Positions 26,389-35,332 are shown, counted from the stretch's first letter. The stretch is DNA of 64,000 nt from CAYSUS01 sp964434165 (GCA_964434165.1 CAYSUS010000034.1:5737-69736); one strand, 5' to 3'. Notes: a model not told the origin generated them from the sequence alone. Numbers and translations are program-made.

Positions 26389-27837
26389 ATGATTAAGCGC
26401 GGACTGTGTCTCGGATTCGCCCTGATGCTCAGCGGCGTGGCCGCCGCGGCGGATCGGCCGAACATCCTCTTCTGCCTGGCGGACGACTGGGGATGGCCGC
26501 ATGCGGGGGCGTACGGCGACCCGGTCGTCAAGACCCCGGCGTTCGATCGGCTGGCCCGGGAGGGCGTGCTGTTCGACTATGCGTTCATCTCCAGCCCGTC
26601 GTGCACCCCCAGCCGCAACGCCGCGCTGACCGGCCAGCAGTTCTACCGCCTCGACCACGGGGCGAACCTGCACAGCACGCTCGATCCCAAGCACCCGAAC
26701 TTCATGTTCCTCCTCCGCGACGCCGGGTACGAGATCGGCCACTGGCGCAAGGCCTGGGGACCCGGCGATTTCAAGGCCCTGGGCTACCAGGAGCACCCCT
26801 GCGGCCCGAGCATGTCCTTCGACAAGTTCATCGGACAGCGCGACAAGAGCAAGCCGTTCTGCTTCTGGTTCGGCACGTCCGATCCGCATCGCCCCTACAA
26901 GAAGGGCAGCGGCAAGGGGTCGGGCATGGACCTGGCCAAGGTGCCGGTGCCGCGCTTCTTCCCGGACGTCCCCGAAGTCCGCTCCGACATCGCCGACTAC
27001 TACGGGGAGGTGCAGCGGTGGGACCGGGACGTGGCCGCGGCGATGGAATTGCTCGAAGAGGCCGGCGAGCTGGACAGTACGATCGTCGTGATGAGCGGCG
27101 ACCACGGCATGCCGTTCCCCCGATGCAAGGGCAACCTGTACGACTGGGGGGCGCGCGTGCCCCTGGCGATCCGCTGGGGCGCCCAGGTCAAGCCCGGACG
27201 GCGCGTGAAGGACTTCGCCTCGCTGACGGACCTGGCGCCGACGTTCCTGGAGGCCGCGGGCGTGGCCGTTCCGAAAGCGATGACCGGCCGATCGCTCCTG
27301 CCCGTTCTCTCGGCCGAGGGCGAGGGGCGCATCGACCCGAAGCGCGATCTTCTCGTGTTCGGGCGCGAGCGCCACGTCCCGGCGCAGGGGATGCCGTCGC
27401 TGGTCGGCTACCCCGCCCGCGCGATCCGCACCGACCGCTGGCTGTTGATCCTCAACCTGGAAGACGACCGCTGGCCGGCCGGCGTGCCCTCCGGCGCCAG
27501 TCATCCGATCGACGTGCACGCCGACTGCGACAACGGGCCGACCAAGTCGTTCATCGTGGATCACCAGAGCGACCCCGAGCACGCCAGGCACTTCGAGCTG
27601 TGCTTCGCCAAGCGCCCGGCCGTGGAGCTGTACGACTGCGGCGCCGACCCCGACCAGGTGCACAACCTGGCCGGCGACCCGAAGCACGCCGAAACGGTGA
27701 AGGCGTTGCGCGGCCGGCTCGTCGAATACCTCAAGGCCACGGCCGACCCCCGCTTCACCGACGCCCCGGTGAAGTTCGACGAGTATCCCTACCGCGCCGG
27801 CTACTTGAAGGCGTATCTGGAGAAGAAGGGATACTGA
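26389..27837 (+). CDS. Exported type I sulfatase
   Basis: 482-residue arylsulfatase-superfamily enzyme that hydrolyses sulfate esters, probably on polysaccharides, in the periplasm or outside. AAGGAGA at 26377-26383 supports the ATG. The signal peptide ends AVAAAADRP or close to it. Calcium-binding Asp pair: LADDWGWP (32-33). Formylglycine motif CTPSR (Cys72) is standard, so a maturation enzyme (FGE or anSME) is needed and is not in the window. Later metal ligands lie in MSGDHGMPF. The C-terminal region FDEYPYRAGYLKAYL is typical of a planctomycete subfamily. It is 64 bases upstream of a second sulfatase. Confidence 0.95.
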   Translation: MIKRGLCLGFALMLSGVAAAADRPNILFCLADDWGWPHAGAYGDPVVKTPAFDRLAREGVLFDYAFISSPSCTPSRNAALTGQQFYRLDHGANLHSTLDPKHPNFMFLLRDAGYEIGHWRKAWGPGDFKALGYQEHPCGPSMSFDKFIGQRDKSKPFCFWFGTSDPHRPYKKGSGKGSGMDLAKVPVPRFFPDVPEVRSDIADYYGEVQRWDRDVAAAMELLEEAGELDSTIVVMSGDHGMPFPRCKGNLYDWGARVPLAIRWGAQVKPGRRVKDFASLTDLAPTFLEAAGVAVPKAMTGRSLLPVLSAEGEGRIDPKRDLLVFGRERHVPAQGMPSLVGYPARAIRTDRWLLILNLEDDRWPAGVPSGASHPIDVHADCDNGPTKSFIVDHQSDPEHARHFELCFAKRPAVELYDCGADPDQVHNLAGDPKHAETVKALRGRLVEYLKATADPRFTDAPVKFDEYPYRAGYLKAYLEKKGY

Positions 27838-27901
27838 GAGGCGACCCTGGTCCGTCCTGTTTCCGGACCCGTGCACAACGTCGGCCCGCAGAGGGACTCT
27901 G

Positions 27902-29281
27902 ATGAAGAACGTCTTCCAGTCAGTCGTCGTGTTGGCTGTTTGTACATCGGCCGCCTTGGCGGCGGAATCGGCAGCGGGCAGTGCCTCGGATCGGCCAAAC
28001 GTCCTGTTCATTGCAGTCGATGACCTGAACGACTTCCCGACCTTCGCCGGGCGGTATCCGGATGCGAAGACCCCGAACATGGATCGGCTCGCCCGGCGCG
28101 GCGTGGTGTTCACCAGGGCGCATTGCCAGTTCCCGCTGTGCGGCCCGTCCCGTGCCAGTATCATGGCCGGCCTGCTCCCGTCCACGCTGGGTTACGACGA
28201 CCACATGCGCGACGAGGACCTGGAGAAGCGCGCCCGGCAGCTTGGCACGGAGCTGATGCACACTTGCTTCGCCAACAACGGCTACAAGACGATGGCCGTG
28301 GGGAAGATCTGCCACCATCACGTGCCGCGTGGGAGCGTCGATGCCAGCGGTGGACGCGGGAGCTTCCACGGCGGCACCGGCAAGCTCCGCAAGAACTGGC
28401 CCCAGGAGGGAACCAGCACCGACTGGGCGATGGCGCCCGAGCGCGACGACCTGCTTCCCGACCACGCCGCCGCCGAGTGGGCCGTGGGGCAGCTCCAGGC
28501 AGAGCACGACCAGCCGTTCCTCCTGATGGTCGGCTTCCTCCGTCCGCACGTCCCGTGGTACGTGCCCAGGAAGTGGTTCGATCTTTTTGACAGGGAGAAG
28601 CTGACGCTCCCACCGTACCGCAGCGACGACCTGGACGACGTCCCGGAAATGGCGAAGGAGATCAGCATTCTCAAGCAGATGCCCAGGACCGATTGGGCGA
28701 TCGAGAACAACCAGTTTCGCAACATCGTCCACGCCTACCTCGCCTGCATCAGCTTCAGCGACCACCAGGTGGGCAAGGTGCTCGACGCGCTGGAAAGGAG
28801 CCCTTACAAGGACAATACGATCATCGTGCTCTGGTCCGACCACGGCTACCACATGGGCGAGAAGAACACGTTCCAGAAGCAATCGCTCTGGGAGCGGGCC
28901 TCGCACGTGCCGCTGGTGATCGCCGGCCCACAGGTCAAAGCCGGCGGGCGCTGCGACCGGGTGGTCAGCCTCCTGGACGTGTACCCCACGCTCCTGGAGA
29001 TGTGCGGCCTGCCGGCGAATCCCAAGAACGAAGGACACAGCCTCGTTCCGCTCCTTGAGGACCCGCGGAGACAGTGGCCCCATCCGGCGATCATCGGCTG
29101 GAAGAAACGAAGCTTCGCAGTCCAGAACGAGCGCTACCGCTATATCCGCTACGGCGACGGCAGCGAGGAGCTGTACGACCACCAGGGCGATCTGAAGGAA
29201 TGGACGAATCTTGCCGGCAGACCTGCGCTCAGCCAGATCAGGAAGGAAATGGCGGAGCTCCTCCCGAAGACGGCGCGGTAA
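27902..29281 (+). CDS. Exported sulfatase, iduronate-2-sulfatase-like
   Basis: 459-residue secreted sulfatase. Signal peptide about 1-21 (VLAVCTSAALAAES). The Asp pair is in FIAVDDLND (40-41), and the formylglycine site is CGPSR at Cys80. The block VGFLRPHVPWYVPRKWFDLF and LWSDHGYHMGEKNTFQKQSLWE are characteristic of iduronate-2-sulfatase relatives (family S1_7-like), which remove 2-O-sulfates from uronic acids; the exact substrate is not known. It follows the first sulfatase closely and may be co-transcribed with it. The two sulfatases are only distantly related, so they probably act on different linkages rather than being a recent duplication. Confidence 0.95.
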   Translation: MKNVFQSVVVLAVCTSAALAAESAAGSASDRPNVLFIAVDDLNDFPTFAGRYPDAKTPNMDRLARRGVVFTRAHCQFPLCGPSRASIMAGLLPSTLGYDDHMRDEDLEKRARQLGTELMHTCFANNGYKTMAVGKICHHHVPRGSVDASGGRGSFHGGTGKLRKNWPQEGTSTDWAMAPERDDLLPDHAAAEWAVGQLQAEHDQPFLLMVGFLRPHVPWYVPRKWFDLFDREKLTLPPYRSDDLDDVPEMAKEISILKQMPRTDWAIENNQFRNIVHAYLACISFSDHQVGKVLDALERSPYKDNTIIVLWSDHGYHMGEKNTFQKQSLWERASHVPLVIAGPQVKAGGRCDRVVSLLDVYPTLLEMCGLPANPKNEGHSLVPLLEDPRRQWPHPAIIGWKKRSFAVQNERYRYIRYGDGSEELYDHQGDLKEWTNLAGRPALSQIRKEMAELLPKTAR

Positions 29282-29588
29282 GGGATCGCGCAGAAACGGC
29301 TCCTCGGTGCGTGGTGAGCGGGTGCGAGGGCGGGGCGGCCGCCCGTGCGCTTCCGCGGCAGGTGGCGGGACGATGGCCCGGGCTTCGTGTTGCCGTGGTT
29401 CGCGCCGCTCGGTCCTGCATCGAACCCCGGGCACGGATGATGCAACGGCGCCGGAAGCCGGCCCCGCCCCCACCCGCCCCGTTGACACGCGCCCGCGGGC
29501 GACGACAATATAGAGCCTGTTCCGCGGCCCTCGAGCCGTGGTCCCGCCGATCGCCCTCCTTCCATCTTCTACTCAGGGAGTCGTTGCC
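29282..29588. other. Intergenic region upstream of the oxidoreductase gene
   Basis: 307 bases between the second sulfatase and the Gfo/Idh/MocA gene. No open frame is convincing. A TTGACA at 29482-29487 followed by ACAATATAGA is a candidate promoter (separate entry), and GGGAG at 29576-29580 is the ribosome-binding site. Confidence 0.4.
29482..29514 (+). promoter_or_regulatory. Candidate sigma-70-like promoter
   Basis: TTGACA (29482-29487) is a perfect -35 hexamer. The best -10 is TATAGA (29509-29514) at a 21-base spacing, or poorer hexamers at 17-19 bases within GACAATATA. The leader to the ATG at 29589 would be about 70 bases. The long spacing lowers confidence. Confidence 0.3.
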
Positions 29589-30998
29589 ATGACCCGCCAC
29601 TTCACGCGCCGCGATCTGCTCAAGGCCGCCGGGGCGGCCGCCGCCGCCCCGGTGTTCGTCCCCCGCAGTGCCCTGGGGATGCAAGGCACGCCCGGTGCCA
29701 ACGACAAGGTCAACGTGGCGATCATCGGGGCGGGCGGACGTGCCCGGAGCATCGTGGGCGAGTCGCGGGGCATCGGCGCCATGCAGATCGTGGCCGTCTG
29801 CGACTGCTACATGCCGGCCGCCGAGAACTTCGCCAAGAACGTGGGCAAGGGCCAGAAGTGGAAGCTGTACGACGAATTCCGCACCATGCTCGAGAAGGAG
29901 AAGGTCGACGGCGTGGCCGTGGAGACCACCACGCACGCCCGGGCGTGGATCACCGTGCTCTGCATGCAGGCCGGCAAGGACGTGTACATCGAGAAGCCCA
30001 TGTGCCTGACCATCGAGGAAGGACGGCAGATGGTCCAGGCCGCGCGCCAGTTGGGGCGCGTCACGCAGGTCGGCACGCAGCAGCGGTCCATGCCGATCAA
30101 CAACTGGGGCAGCGACCTGGTGAAGAACGGCAAGCTCGGCAAGTGCCTCACGGTGATCGCCCCCAACTTCGTCGGCCCGTACCTGTGGGACAACAAGGGC
30201 GAGAAGCCCTTGCCCAAGGGCGGACGCGAGGACTGGTGGGACGTGTGGACCAACCAGGCCGTGATGCGGCCCTACCATCCCGCACTGCACCACGGCTGGG
30301 CCCGCTGGTGGGATTACGACGGCGGCGGGCTGTGCTTCGGCGTGACCGGCTGGGGCACGCACTCCTACGACCAGATCAACCGCGCCCTGGGTACCGACGA
30401 CACCGGCCCGGTCGAGGTGCTCCTCGAGGAGAAGTGCGAGGTCCGCGAGACCGGCCGCTTCGCCCCGCGCGAGACGGTCGGCGGGGTGGTCATCGGCGAG
30501 ACCGGCGACATCGACACGGGCACGCGATACCACGGGATGGCCAAGCTCGTGGGGCCGCGGGCCAGGGTGACCATGAAGTTCGCCACCGGCACCGAGCTGA
30601 AGTTGCACCTGGACGGCGACCGCGGGCCGGGCCTCGGGGCGATCTTCGTCTGCGAGAACGGCAAGATCGAGATCAACCGCAACAAGCTGGCCAGCAACCC
30701 CAAGGAGATCGTCCGCGCCAAGGACAATCCCGGGCCGAACACCAAGCCCGAGACCCAGTACCACATCGAGAACTGGGTCGAGTGCATCAAGACCCGCGAG
30801 CGGTGCACGGCCGACATCGAGATCGGCCAGCGGTCCAGCACGCTCTGCTACCTGGTGAACATCGCGCGCGACGTGGGCAAGGTCGGCCAGACCCTCCACT
30901 GGGACCCGGTCGCCGAGCGGTTCACCAACTGCGACGAAGGCAACAAGCTGCTCGGGCGCGAGCGGCGCCAGGGCTACGAGCTGCCGGAGGTGGGCTGA
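29589..30998 (+). CDS. Tat-exported Gfo/Idh/MocA oxidoreductase
   Basis: 469-residue NAD(P)-dependent oxidoreductase acting on sugars or sugar derivatives. The start with GGGAG at 29576-29580 gives FTRRDLLKAAGAAAAAP, a twin-arginine signal. Export of a folded, cofactor-bound enzyme is typical of planctomycete members. The Rossmann domain shows VNVAIIGAGGRARS and AVCDCY, with the conserved Lys in DVYIEKPMCLT. The C-terminal alpha/beta domain has GWARWWDYDGGG and GWGTHSYDQINRALG, with the His at the catalytic position. Substrate specificity is not predictable. The preceding sulfatases suggest a shared glycan pathway. Confidence 0.95.
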   Translation: MTRHFTRRDLLKAAGAAAAAPVFVPRSALGMQGTPGANDKVNVAIIGAGGRARSIVGESRGIGAMQIVAVCDCYMPAAENFAKNVGKGQKWKLYDEFRTMLEKEKVDGVAVETTTHARAWITVLCMQAGKDVYIEKPMCLTIEEGRQMVQAARQLGRVTQVGTQQRSMPINNWGSDLVKNGKLGKCLTVIAPNFVGPYLWDNKGEKPLPKGGREDWWDVWTNQAVMRPYHPALHHGWARWWDYDGGGLCFGVTGWGTHSYDQINRALGTDDTGPVEVLLEEKCEVRETGRFAPRETVGGVVIGETGDIDTGTRYHGMAKLVGPRARVTMKFATGTELKLHLDGDRGPGLGAIFVCENGKIEINRNKLASNPKEIVRAKDNPGPNTKPETQYHIENWVECIKTRERCTADIEIGQRSSTLCYLVNIARDVGKVGQTLHWDPVAERFTNCDEGNKLLGRERRQGYELPEVG

Positions 30999-31512
30999 AC
31001 CGCGATCGGCGGGTTGCCGCCGTCGCGACGGGCGCGTTCCGTTGGTCGAGCCAGGGGCGCTCTTTGCGCCGCGTCGGCCCGGTGTGTTTCCTCGTTTCTG
31101 CGCTGTGCCCTTTAGCGGACTTGCAGGTGAGGCTCGGCCTCACTCAACTCCCAGCGGAGGCAGGGCCTCCAGGGCAGCGCGGTGTCAGGCGGGATCGTGG
31201 GGACGAGTGAAGCCGTGGGCTCGCTCCCCCTTCCCCCCGCGCAGAAGCCGGAGCCTCGACCGGCGGGACGTGGACGTGGGCCGCCCGGAGAAGCCGGTGG
31301 CGGCGGGCGGGAGCAAGGCGTTCTCGGTGTTCCTCATCGCCGCGCGCCGCGGCCGCGGGTGACGGCGGAGCGCAGGGATTCCGAAGTCGTGGAGACTTCG
31401 CAAGTCTGCTGCGGGCCCCGGCCGCGTGGATTGTGCGCCCGCTTCGCTCCCGATAGACTGCTGGCGTGGTCCAATCGGCCGTCTTCCCGTCCTGCATCGG
31501 AGGAGTCCAACC
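30999..31512. other. Intergenic region with short hairpins
   Basis: 514 bases without a credible gene. It carries GTGAGGC/GCCTCAC (31127-31143) and GGAGGC/GCCTCC (31156-31170), and GACTT-CGC-AAGTC (31393-31405). The last resembles the inverted repeat at 3701-3733. GGAGGAG at 31499-31505 is the ribosome-binding site of the lipoprotein gene. Confidence 0.45.
31127..31170. repeat. Pair of GAGGC-type hairpins
   Basis: GTGAGGC-TCG-GCCTCAC (31127-31143) and GGAGGC-AGG-GCCTCC (31156-31170) are perfect three-base-loop hairpins placed downstream of the oxidoreductase gene. They may act as a terminator. The second is nearly the same as the unit at 12887-12899, indicating a dispersed family. Confidence 0.45.
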
Positions 31513-31998
31513 ATGCACCGCCGCCTGTCTCTGTTGACCGCCCTCGTTCCGCTCGTCGCCGTCCTCGCCGGTTGCGGCCGGCCGGCCGTCGATTCCGCCG
31601 AGGCCTCCAAGGCGCCCCCCAAGCCCGCCGCGGAGAAGCCGACGCTGGTGATCAACCTCACCAGCGGCGAGGACGACCTGCACGCGGTGATGATGGGCCT
31701 GCACCTGGCCGAGCACGGGGTGGCGGCCGAGCGCCAGACCGTGGTGTTCTTCAACGTCAAGGCGCCGCCGCTGGCAAGGAAGGAGCTGGCCGACACGGTC
31801 CGGCTCGGCGACATGATGCCGGTGGGGGAGATGATCGCCAAGCTCCAGAAGGACGGCGTGACCATGCTCGTCTGCCCGATGTGCGCCGAGGTGATGGGCG
31901 TGGAGGCCGACCAGCTCGCCGAAGGGATCAAGATGATCGAGGACCGCATGCAGCTCTTCGACCACCTGCACGCGGGCGCCACGGTGTTCACGTACTGA
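31513..31998 (+). CDS. DsrE-like lipoprotein
   Basis: 161 residues. The lipobox LAGC places the lipidated Cys at residue 21 after MHRRLSLLTALVPLVAV. After an Ala/Pro linker, the mature domain reads LVINLTSGEDDLHAVMMGLHLAEHG and QTVVFFNVKAPPL, then TMLVCPMCAEVMGV. These match the DsrE/DsrF/YchN fold, with a CPMC pair in the region where DsrE-family proteins carry their sulfur-relay cysteine. DsrE proteins normally act in cytosolic sulfur transfer; a surface-anchored, CxxC-bearing version is unusual and might do redox or metal chemistry. GGAGGAG lies seven bases upstream of the ATG. The next gene starts 38 bases downstream. Confidence 0.85.
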   Translation: MHRRLSLLTALVPLVAVLAGCGRPAVDSAEASKAPPKPAAEKPTLVINLTSGEDDLHAVMMGLHLAEHGVAAERQTVVFFNVKAPPLARKELADTVRLGDMMPVGEMIAKLQKDGVTMLVCPMCAEVMGVEADQLAEGIKMIEDRMQLFDHLHAGATVFTY

Positions 31999-32036
31999 GT
32001 GCGGCCCCCGCCGCGCTCGACAGCACGGCGTCCCCC

Positions 32037-32615
32037 ATGCCCTGGAGCGACCCGAGAACAGCCCGGCCGATCCTCCGCTACCTCGCCGCGTCGATGGACG
32101 AGCAGAGCGAGAGCGTGGTCGAGATCCTCGACCTCGGGATCGGCAGCGGCAGCTTCGGCAAGCGGATCAAGAGGCGGATTCCCCATCCCACGAGGCTGAC
32201 CGGCGTCGAAGTCTGGCCCCGGTACCGGGGTCGCAAGTGGGCCTGCTACGACGAGATCGTCATCGGCGATATCCGCGCGTTCCTCGCCGAGGACGAGAGG
32301 ACCTTCGACTTCATCCTGTTGACGGACGTCCTGGAGCACTTCGAAAGGGAGGACGGAGAAGAAGTGCTTGCCGAGATCCGGCACCGCGCAAGGCGCGCGG
32401 CCGTCGTGTCCACGCCGACCACGCCCTATCCCCAGGGCGCCTTCCTCGGCAACCCCTACGAGACCCACCGCTGCACCTGGAGCCAGCGGGAGCTCGCGGC
32501 CAGGGGCGGACGGATGATCTACCGCACGTGGACCCCGACGTTCTCGCTGCGGCCCATGTTCTCGGTGCTGGGCGTGTTCGTGTTTGAGAGGGCAGCCGAG
32601 CAACCGGCCTCCTGA
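32037..32615 (+). CDS. Class I SAM-dependent methyltransferase
   Basis: 192-residue cytosolic methyltransferase. The SAM-binding motif I is VEILDLGIGSGSFGKRI, followed by TGVEVWPRY (motif II acidic residue) and FDFILLTDVLEHFER (motif IV/post-I), typical of the Methyltransf_23 type. VVSTPTTPYPQG and GNPYETHRCTWSQREL follow. The ATG at 32037 has no obvious Shine-Dalgarno; the open frame extends much further upstream but through the lipoprotein gene, so translation may be coupled or may start at a nearby non-ATG codon. The acceptor is unknown. Convergent with the ankyrin gene (nine bases between stops). Confidence 0.85.
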   Translation: MPWSDPRTARPILRYLAASMDEQSESVVEILDLGIGSGSFGKRIKRRIPHPTRLTGVEVWPRYRGRKWACYDEIVIGDIRAFLAEDERTFDFILLTDVLEHFEREDGEEVLAEIRHRARRAAVVSTPTTPYPQGAFLGNPYETHRCTWSQRELAARGGRMIYRTWTPTFSLRPMFSVLGVFVFERAAEQPAS

Positions 32616-32623
32616 CCGACGGG

Positions 32624-34069
32624 CTACGATCCCGTCAGCCGCTTCCTTGCGGCGGCGGCCTTCTTCTTCGGGCGGAAGCTGTCCACGTAGTCGTGGGCCG
32701 TCTTGCCCGCGCCGTCGGTCGCGCTGGGATCGGCCCCGAACTCCAGGAGGAGCTCGAAGCCTTCGAACCATCCTTCCCGGGCGGCCTTGATCAGCGGCGG
32801 GGTCCCGGCGCGGTCCTTCCGATGGGGGTCGGCCTTGTGCTCCAGGAAGACCCGCATCGTGGCGAGCATGGCGTCGCGCTCCTTCTTCGACTGCGCCATC
32901 GCCGCGTTGAGGCATTGTTCCATCCAGGTGACCCCAAACTTGTCAACGGCGTCCGGTTCGGCGCCCGCTTCAAGCAGCATCCGGGCCGTTTCCGGATCGC
33001 AGAAACCCGCGTAGCGTGCCAGGTCCGAGCCTCGCGCCTCCAGACCCGCGTCGAGCAGGGACTTCAACTGGCGCTTCGCGCCTCCTGACGCAAGAAGCTG
33101 CACGGAGTTGCGCGGCATGCGGCTCGGGTCGGCGCCGCGCCGGAGGAGCAATCCCAGCATGTCGGGGAACAGCTGCGCGGCGTTCAGGCCGGCGTTCGGA
33201 TCGGCCCCCTGCGCGATCAGGTAGTCGATCAGCTCCGGGTCGCGGCGCGGAATCGCCAGGGCCATCGCGGCGGCGGTGACTTCGGCCCCGCGCTCGACCA
33301 GGGCCCGGACCAGCTCCAGTCGGCCCCGCCGGGCGGCGACCTCCAGCGGCGTCTCGCGGAGCCCGGGCCGCCCGTTCGGATCGGCCCCGTGCGCGATGAG
33401 CAGATCGATCGCCTCGACGCTTCGCTCATCGACGGCGTAGTGCAGCGGCGTCTTCCGCGCTCCCTGGTCGGGATTCGCACCCCGCTCCAGCTCGGCCCGG
33501 GCCGTTTCGAGATCGTGATCCTCGATCGCCAGGATCAGGCGCGTGCGGCCCTTCTTCTCGTCCATCGAGCTCGGGTCGTCCGGGTCGAGCGTGGCGATTG
33601 CCTGGCGGCGCTCCTCGGCCTCCTCGGCCGCCATCTCCTGCTCGTCCTTGAGGTCCTTGGCCATCCGCTTGAGGAAGGACCGCAGGTCCTTGTAGCGCTT
33701 CTCCTTGGCGAAGACGCCCTCGGTGATGCTCCAGCCCGGGATCAGGTAGGTGACGAGGTCGTCCAGTCGCACGCTGACGAAATCGCCGTCCCGGTCGCCG
33801 ATGATGAAGTACCCCGCGGCGAACGCCATCGCGAAGAATTCGTCCTTGGCTACGAACCGTTCCAGCTCGCCGCGGCTGTAGAGCGAAAGCGTCAGATTGA
33901 GGGGTTCCGCGAACAGCCCTTCGCAGAGATAGGTCTTCAGGTCGTCGGGCACGAGGGCCGGATCGGCGCCTGCCGATCGCATCGTCGCGCTGATCTCGTC
34001 CCAGTCCCACTCGGCCGGGCCTTCCTCGCGCCCGGCCCGTTTGCGGAGCGTCTCGATCTCTTTGTGCAT
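32624..34069 (-). CDS. Ankyrin-repeat protein with SUKH-like N-terminal region
   Basis: 481 residues, cytosolic. The N-terminal 170 residues include FVAKDEFFAMAFAAGYFIIGDRDGDFVSVRLDD, reminiscent of the SMI1/KNR4 (SUKH) fold, which is often an immunity or regulatory domain. A charged helical linker follows (about 140-170, KDLRSFLKRMAKDLKDEQEM). Residues about 175-465 carry ankyrin repeats: TRLILAIEDHDLETARAELERGANPD, KTPLHYAVDERSVEAIDLLIAHGADP, ETPLEVAARRGRLELVRALVERGAE and more. The C-terminal RPKKKAAAARKRL is basic. A polymorphic-toxin immunity role is possible, but no toxin is adjacent. The SUKH assignment is inference. Confidence 0.85.
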   Translation of the reverse strand: MHKEIETLRKRAGREEGPAEWDWDEISATMRSAGADPALVPDDLKTYLCEGLFAEPLNLTLSLYSRGELERFVAKDEFFAMAFAAGYFIIGDRDGDFVSVRLDDLVTYLIPGWSITEGVFAKEKRYKDLRSFLKRMAKDLKDEQEMAAEEAEERRQAIATLDPDDPSSMDEKKGRTRLILAIEDHDLETARAELERGANPDQGARKTPLHYAVDERSVEAIDLLIAHGADPNGRPGLRETPLEVAARRGRLELVRALVERGAEVTAAAMALAIPRRDPELIDYLIAQGADPNAGLNAAQLFPDMLGLLLRRGADPSRMPRNSVQLLASGGAKRQLKSLLDAGLEARGSDLARYAGFCDPETARMLLEAGAEPDAVDKFGVTWMEQCLNAAMAQSKKERDAMLATMRVFLEHKADPHRKDRAGTPPLIKAAREGWFEGFELLLEFGADPSATDGAGKTAHDYVDSFRPKKKAAAARKRLTGS

Positions 34070-34184
34070 GCGTGGCCCTGTGATTCGGCGGGGAGTGCCG
34101 CAGCCCGGAGTCCGTGCACGATACGGAATCCGCCGCCGGCCGAGTAGTCCCGCTGCGGCGGGAGGTGGAACAAGCCCCTCCGCT

Positions 34185-34730
34185 TCAACCCTTGCGAAGC
34201 AAGGCCGCGTGGCTGAGCCGAACGCGGGGACGCCCCTCGACGCGCATCCCCGACTCTCCAGCCGATTCGAGCATCCGCTGGAAACCCGACTTCGTCACGT
34301 GCCCGATGGGCTCGACCAAGAGGAGCGAGCCGCCGGGCCGAAGCCGCTCGTGGAGCTCGCGGAAGAGGCGCCCCATGTCGGGGGTCTCGTGCGCGGAGTA
34401 GAAGGCCAGGGCGAAGTCGAACCGGCCGTCGAGCTTCAGCGCGTCGGCCTCGCACTGGTGGGTCGCGACCCGCCCGTCCACGCCCGCCCGGGCCGCGCGG
34501 CGGCGGACTACCGCGAGCATCTGGGCCTGGAGATCGACGGCCGTGACCCGGCCCTCGGCGCCGACCATGCGGGCGAGCGGAATCGCGAAGACGCCCATCC
34601 CGCAGCCGAAGTCGAGGGCCGTCATGCCCGGACTCACGTGGGGCCCGAGGATCCGCTCCGGGTTGTGCAGCAGGCGGCGGAGCGGATTGTCGATGAAGTA
34701 GCCGCCCCACCAGGGGCAAACGTGGGCCAT
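34185..34730 (-). CDS. Class I SAM-dependent methyltransferase (UbiE-like)
   Basis: 181 residues. The ATG at 34730 has GAGGAG at 34737-34742; the frame to 34970 adds a low-complexity segment. The protein starts MAHVCPWWGGYFIDNPLRRLLHNPE, a planctomycete/deltaproteobacterial signature, then MTALDFGCGMGVFAIPLARMV (motif I), VTAVDLQAQML (motif II), and FDFALAFYSAHETPD, closing with LRPGGSLLLVEPIGHVT. It probably methylates a small molecule. It is the upstream neighbour of the ankyrin gene on the same strand (115-base gap). Confidence 0.88.
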   Translation of the reverse strand: MAHVCPWWGGYFIDNPLRRLLHNPERILGPHVSPGMTALDFGCGMGVFAIPLARMVGAEGRVTAVDLQAQMLAVVRRRAARAGVDGRVATHQCEADALKLDGRFDFALAFYSAHETPDMGRLFRELHERLRPGGSLLLVEPIGHVTKSGFQRMLESAGESGMRVEGRPRVRLSHAALLRKG

Positions 34731-35332
34731 GCGCGACTCCTCTGGGGCTTCGTCCGAAGGGCGCCGTCTTGGCAACGACTCGAGAACCAGCTCGCCATTC
34801 TGAGTCGTCCGGCAGCCCATGGGAAGAGAAGAAAACGAAGGCACCGGAGCGGGAGAGCTCCGCTGCCTCCAACTCCCCTGCGATCCCAATCCCGGTTGAC
34901 CCCGGGAAGAATCAGCCTCGACACTCCCTCCGACCGTTTCGAAGCACGGAAATTGAAGCCCTTTCTGCACCTTGCGGCCCCGCAGCCGAAGCTCCCTCGT
35001 GAGGCATCACTCGCAGATCGACTCGAGCAATCCAGGTCGCTCGTCCTTGTGGACTTCGATCGCCGCGCCGATGATCTCGTGGGCGATGCCGGAGGCCTTG
35101 GTGAACAGCGGCATGGATGACTCGCTGCCTGGAACGCAGAGGCGAAGGAGGTAGAAGAGAGAACTCCGTTGTCTCCGCGGACTCCTGTACCGTCCACCCT
35201 GTCATCCACCCGGCGTGCCATCGAGTGCGCTTTCATCGACCAGCAAATGGGGAAGCTGTTTCTGCGTCATCCCTTCACGGCTCTCACTGGCGACCGCGAG
35301 TCTGACGCGGCGGACGTCGCGCCCCCGACGCC
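34731..35332. other. Gene-poor region with a coding remnant
   Basis: 602 bases. No intact gene is supported. On the minus strand, 35244-35270 reads MTQKQLPHL, which recurs almost synonymously at 59382-59411 (see findings). Otherwise the composition is mixed and open frames are short. Confidence 0.4.

Noticed and set aside
24622..28185. A long minus-strand open frame continuous with the small thioredoxin-like gene
   Set aside because: Only the last 149 codons look like a protein; the rest mirrors the propeller and sulfatase genes on the plus strand.
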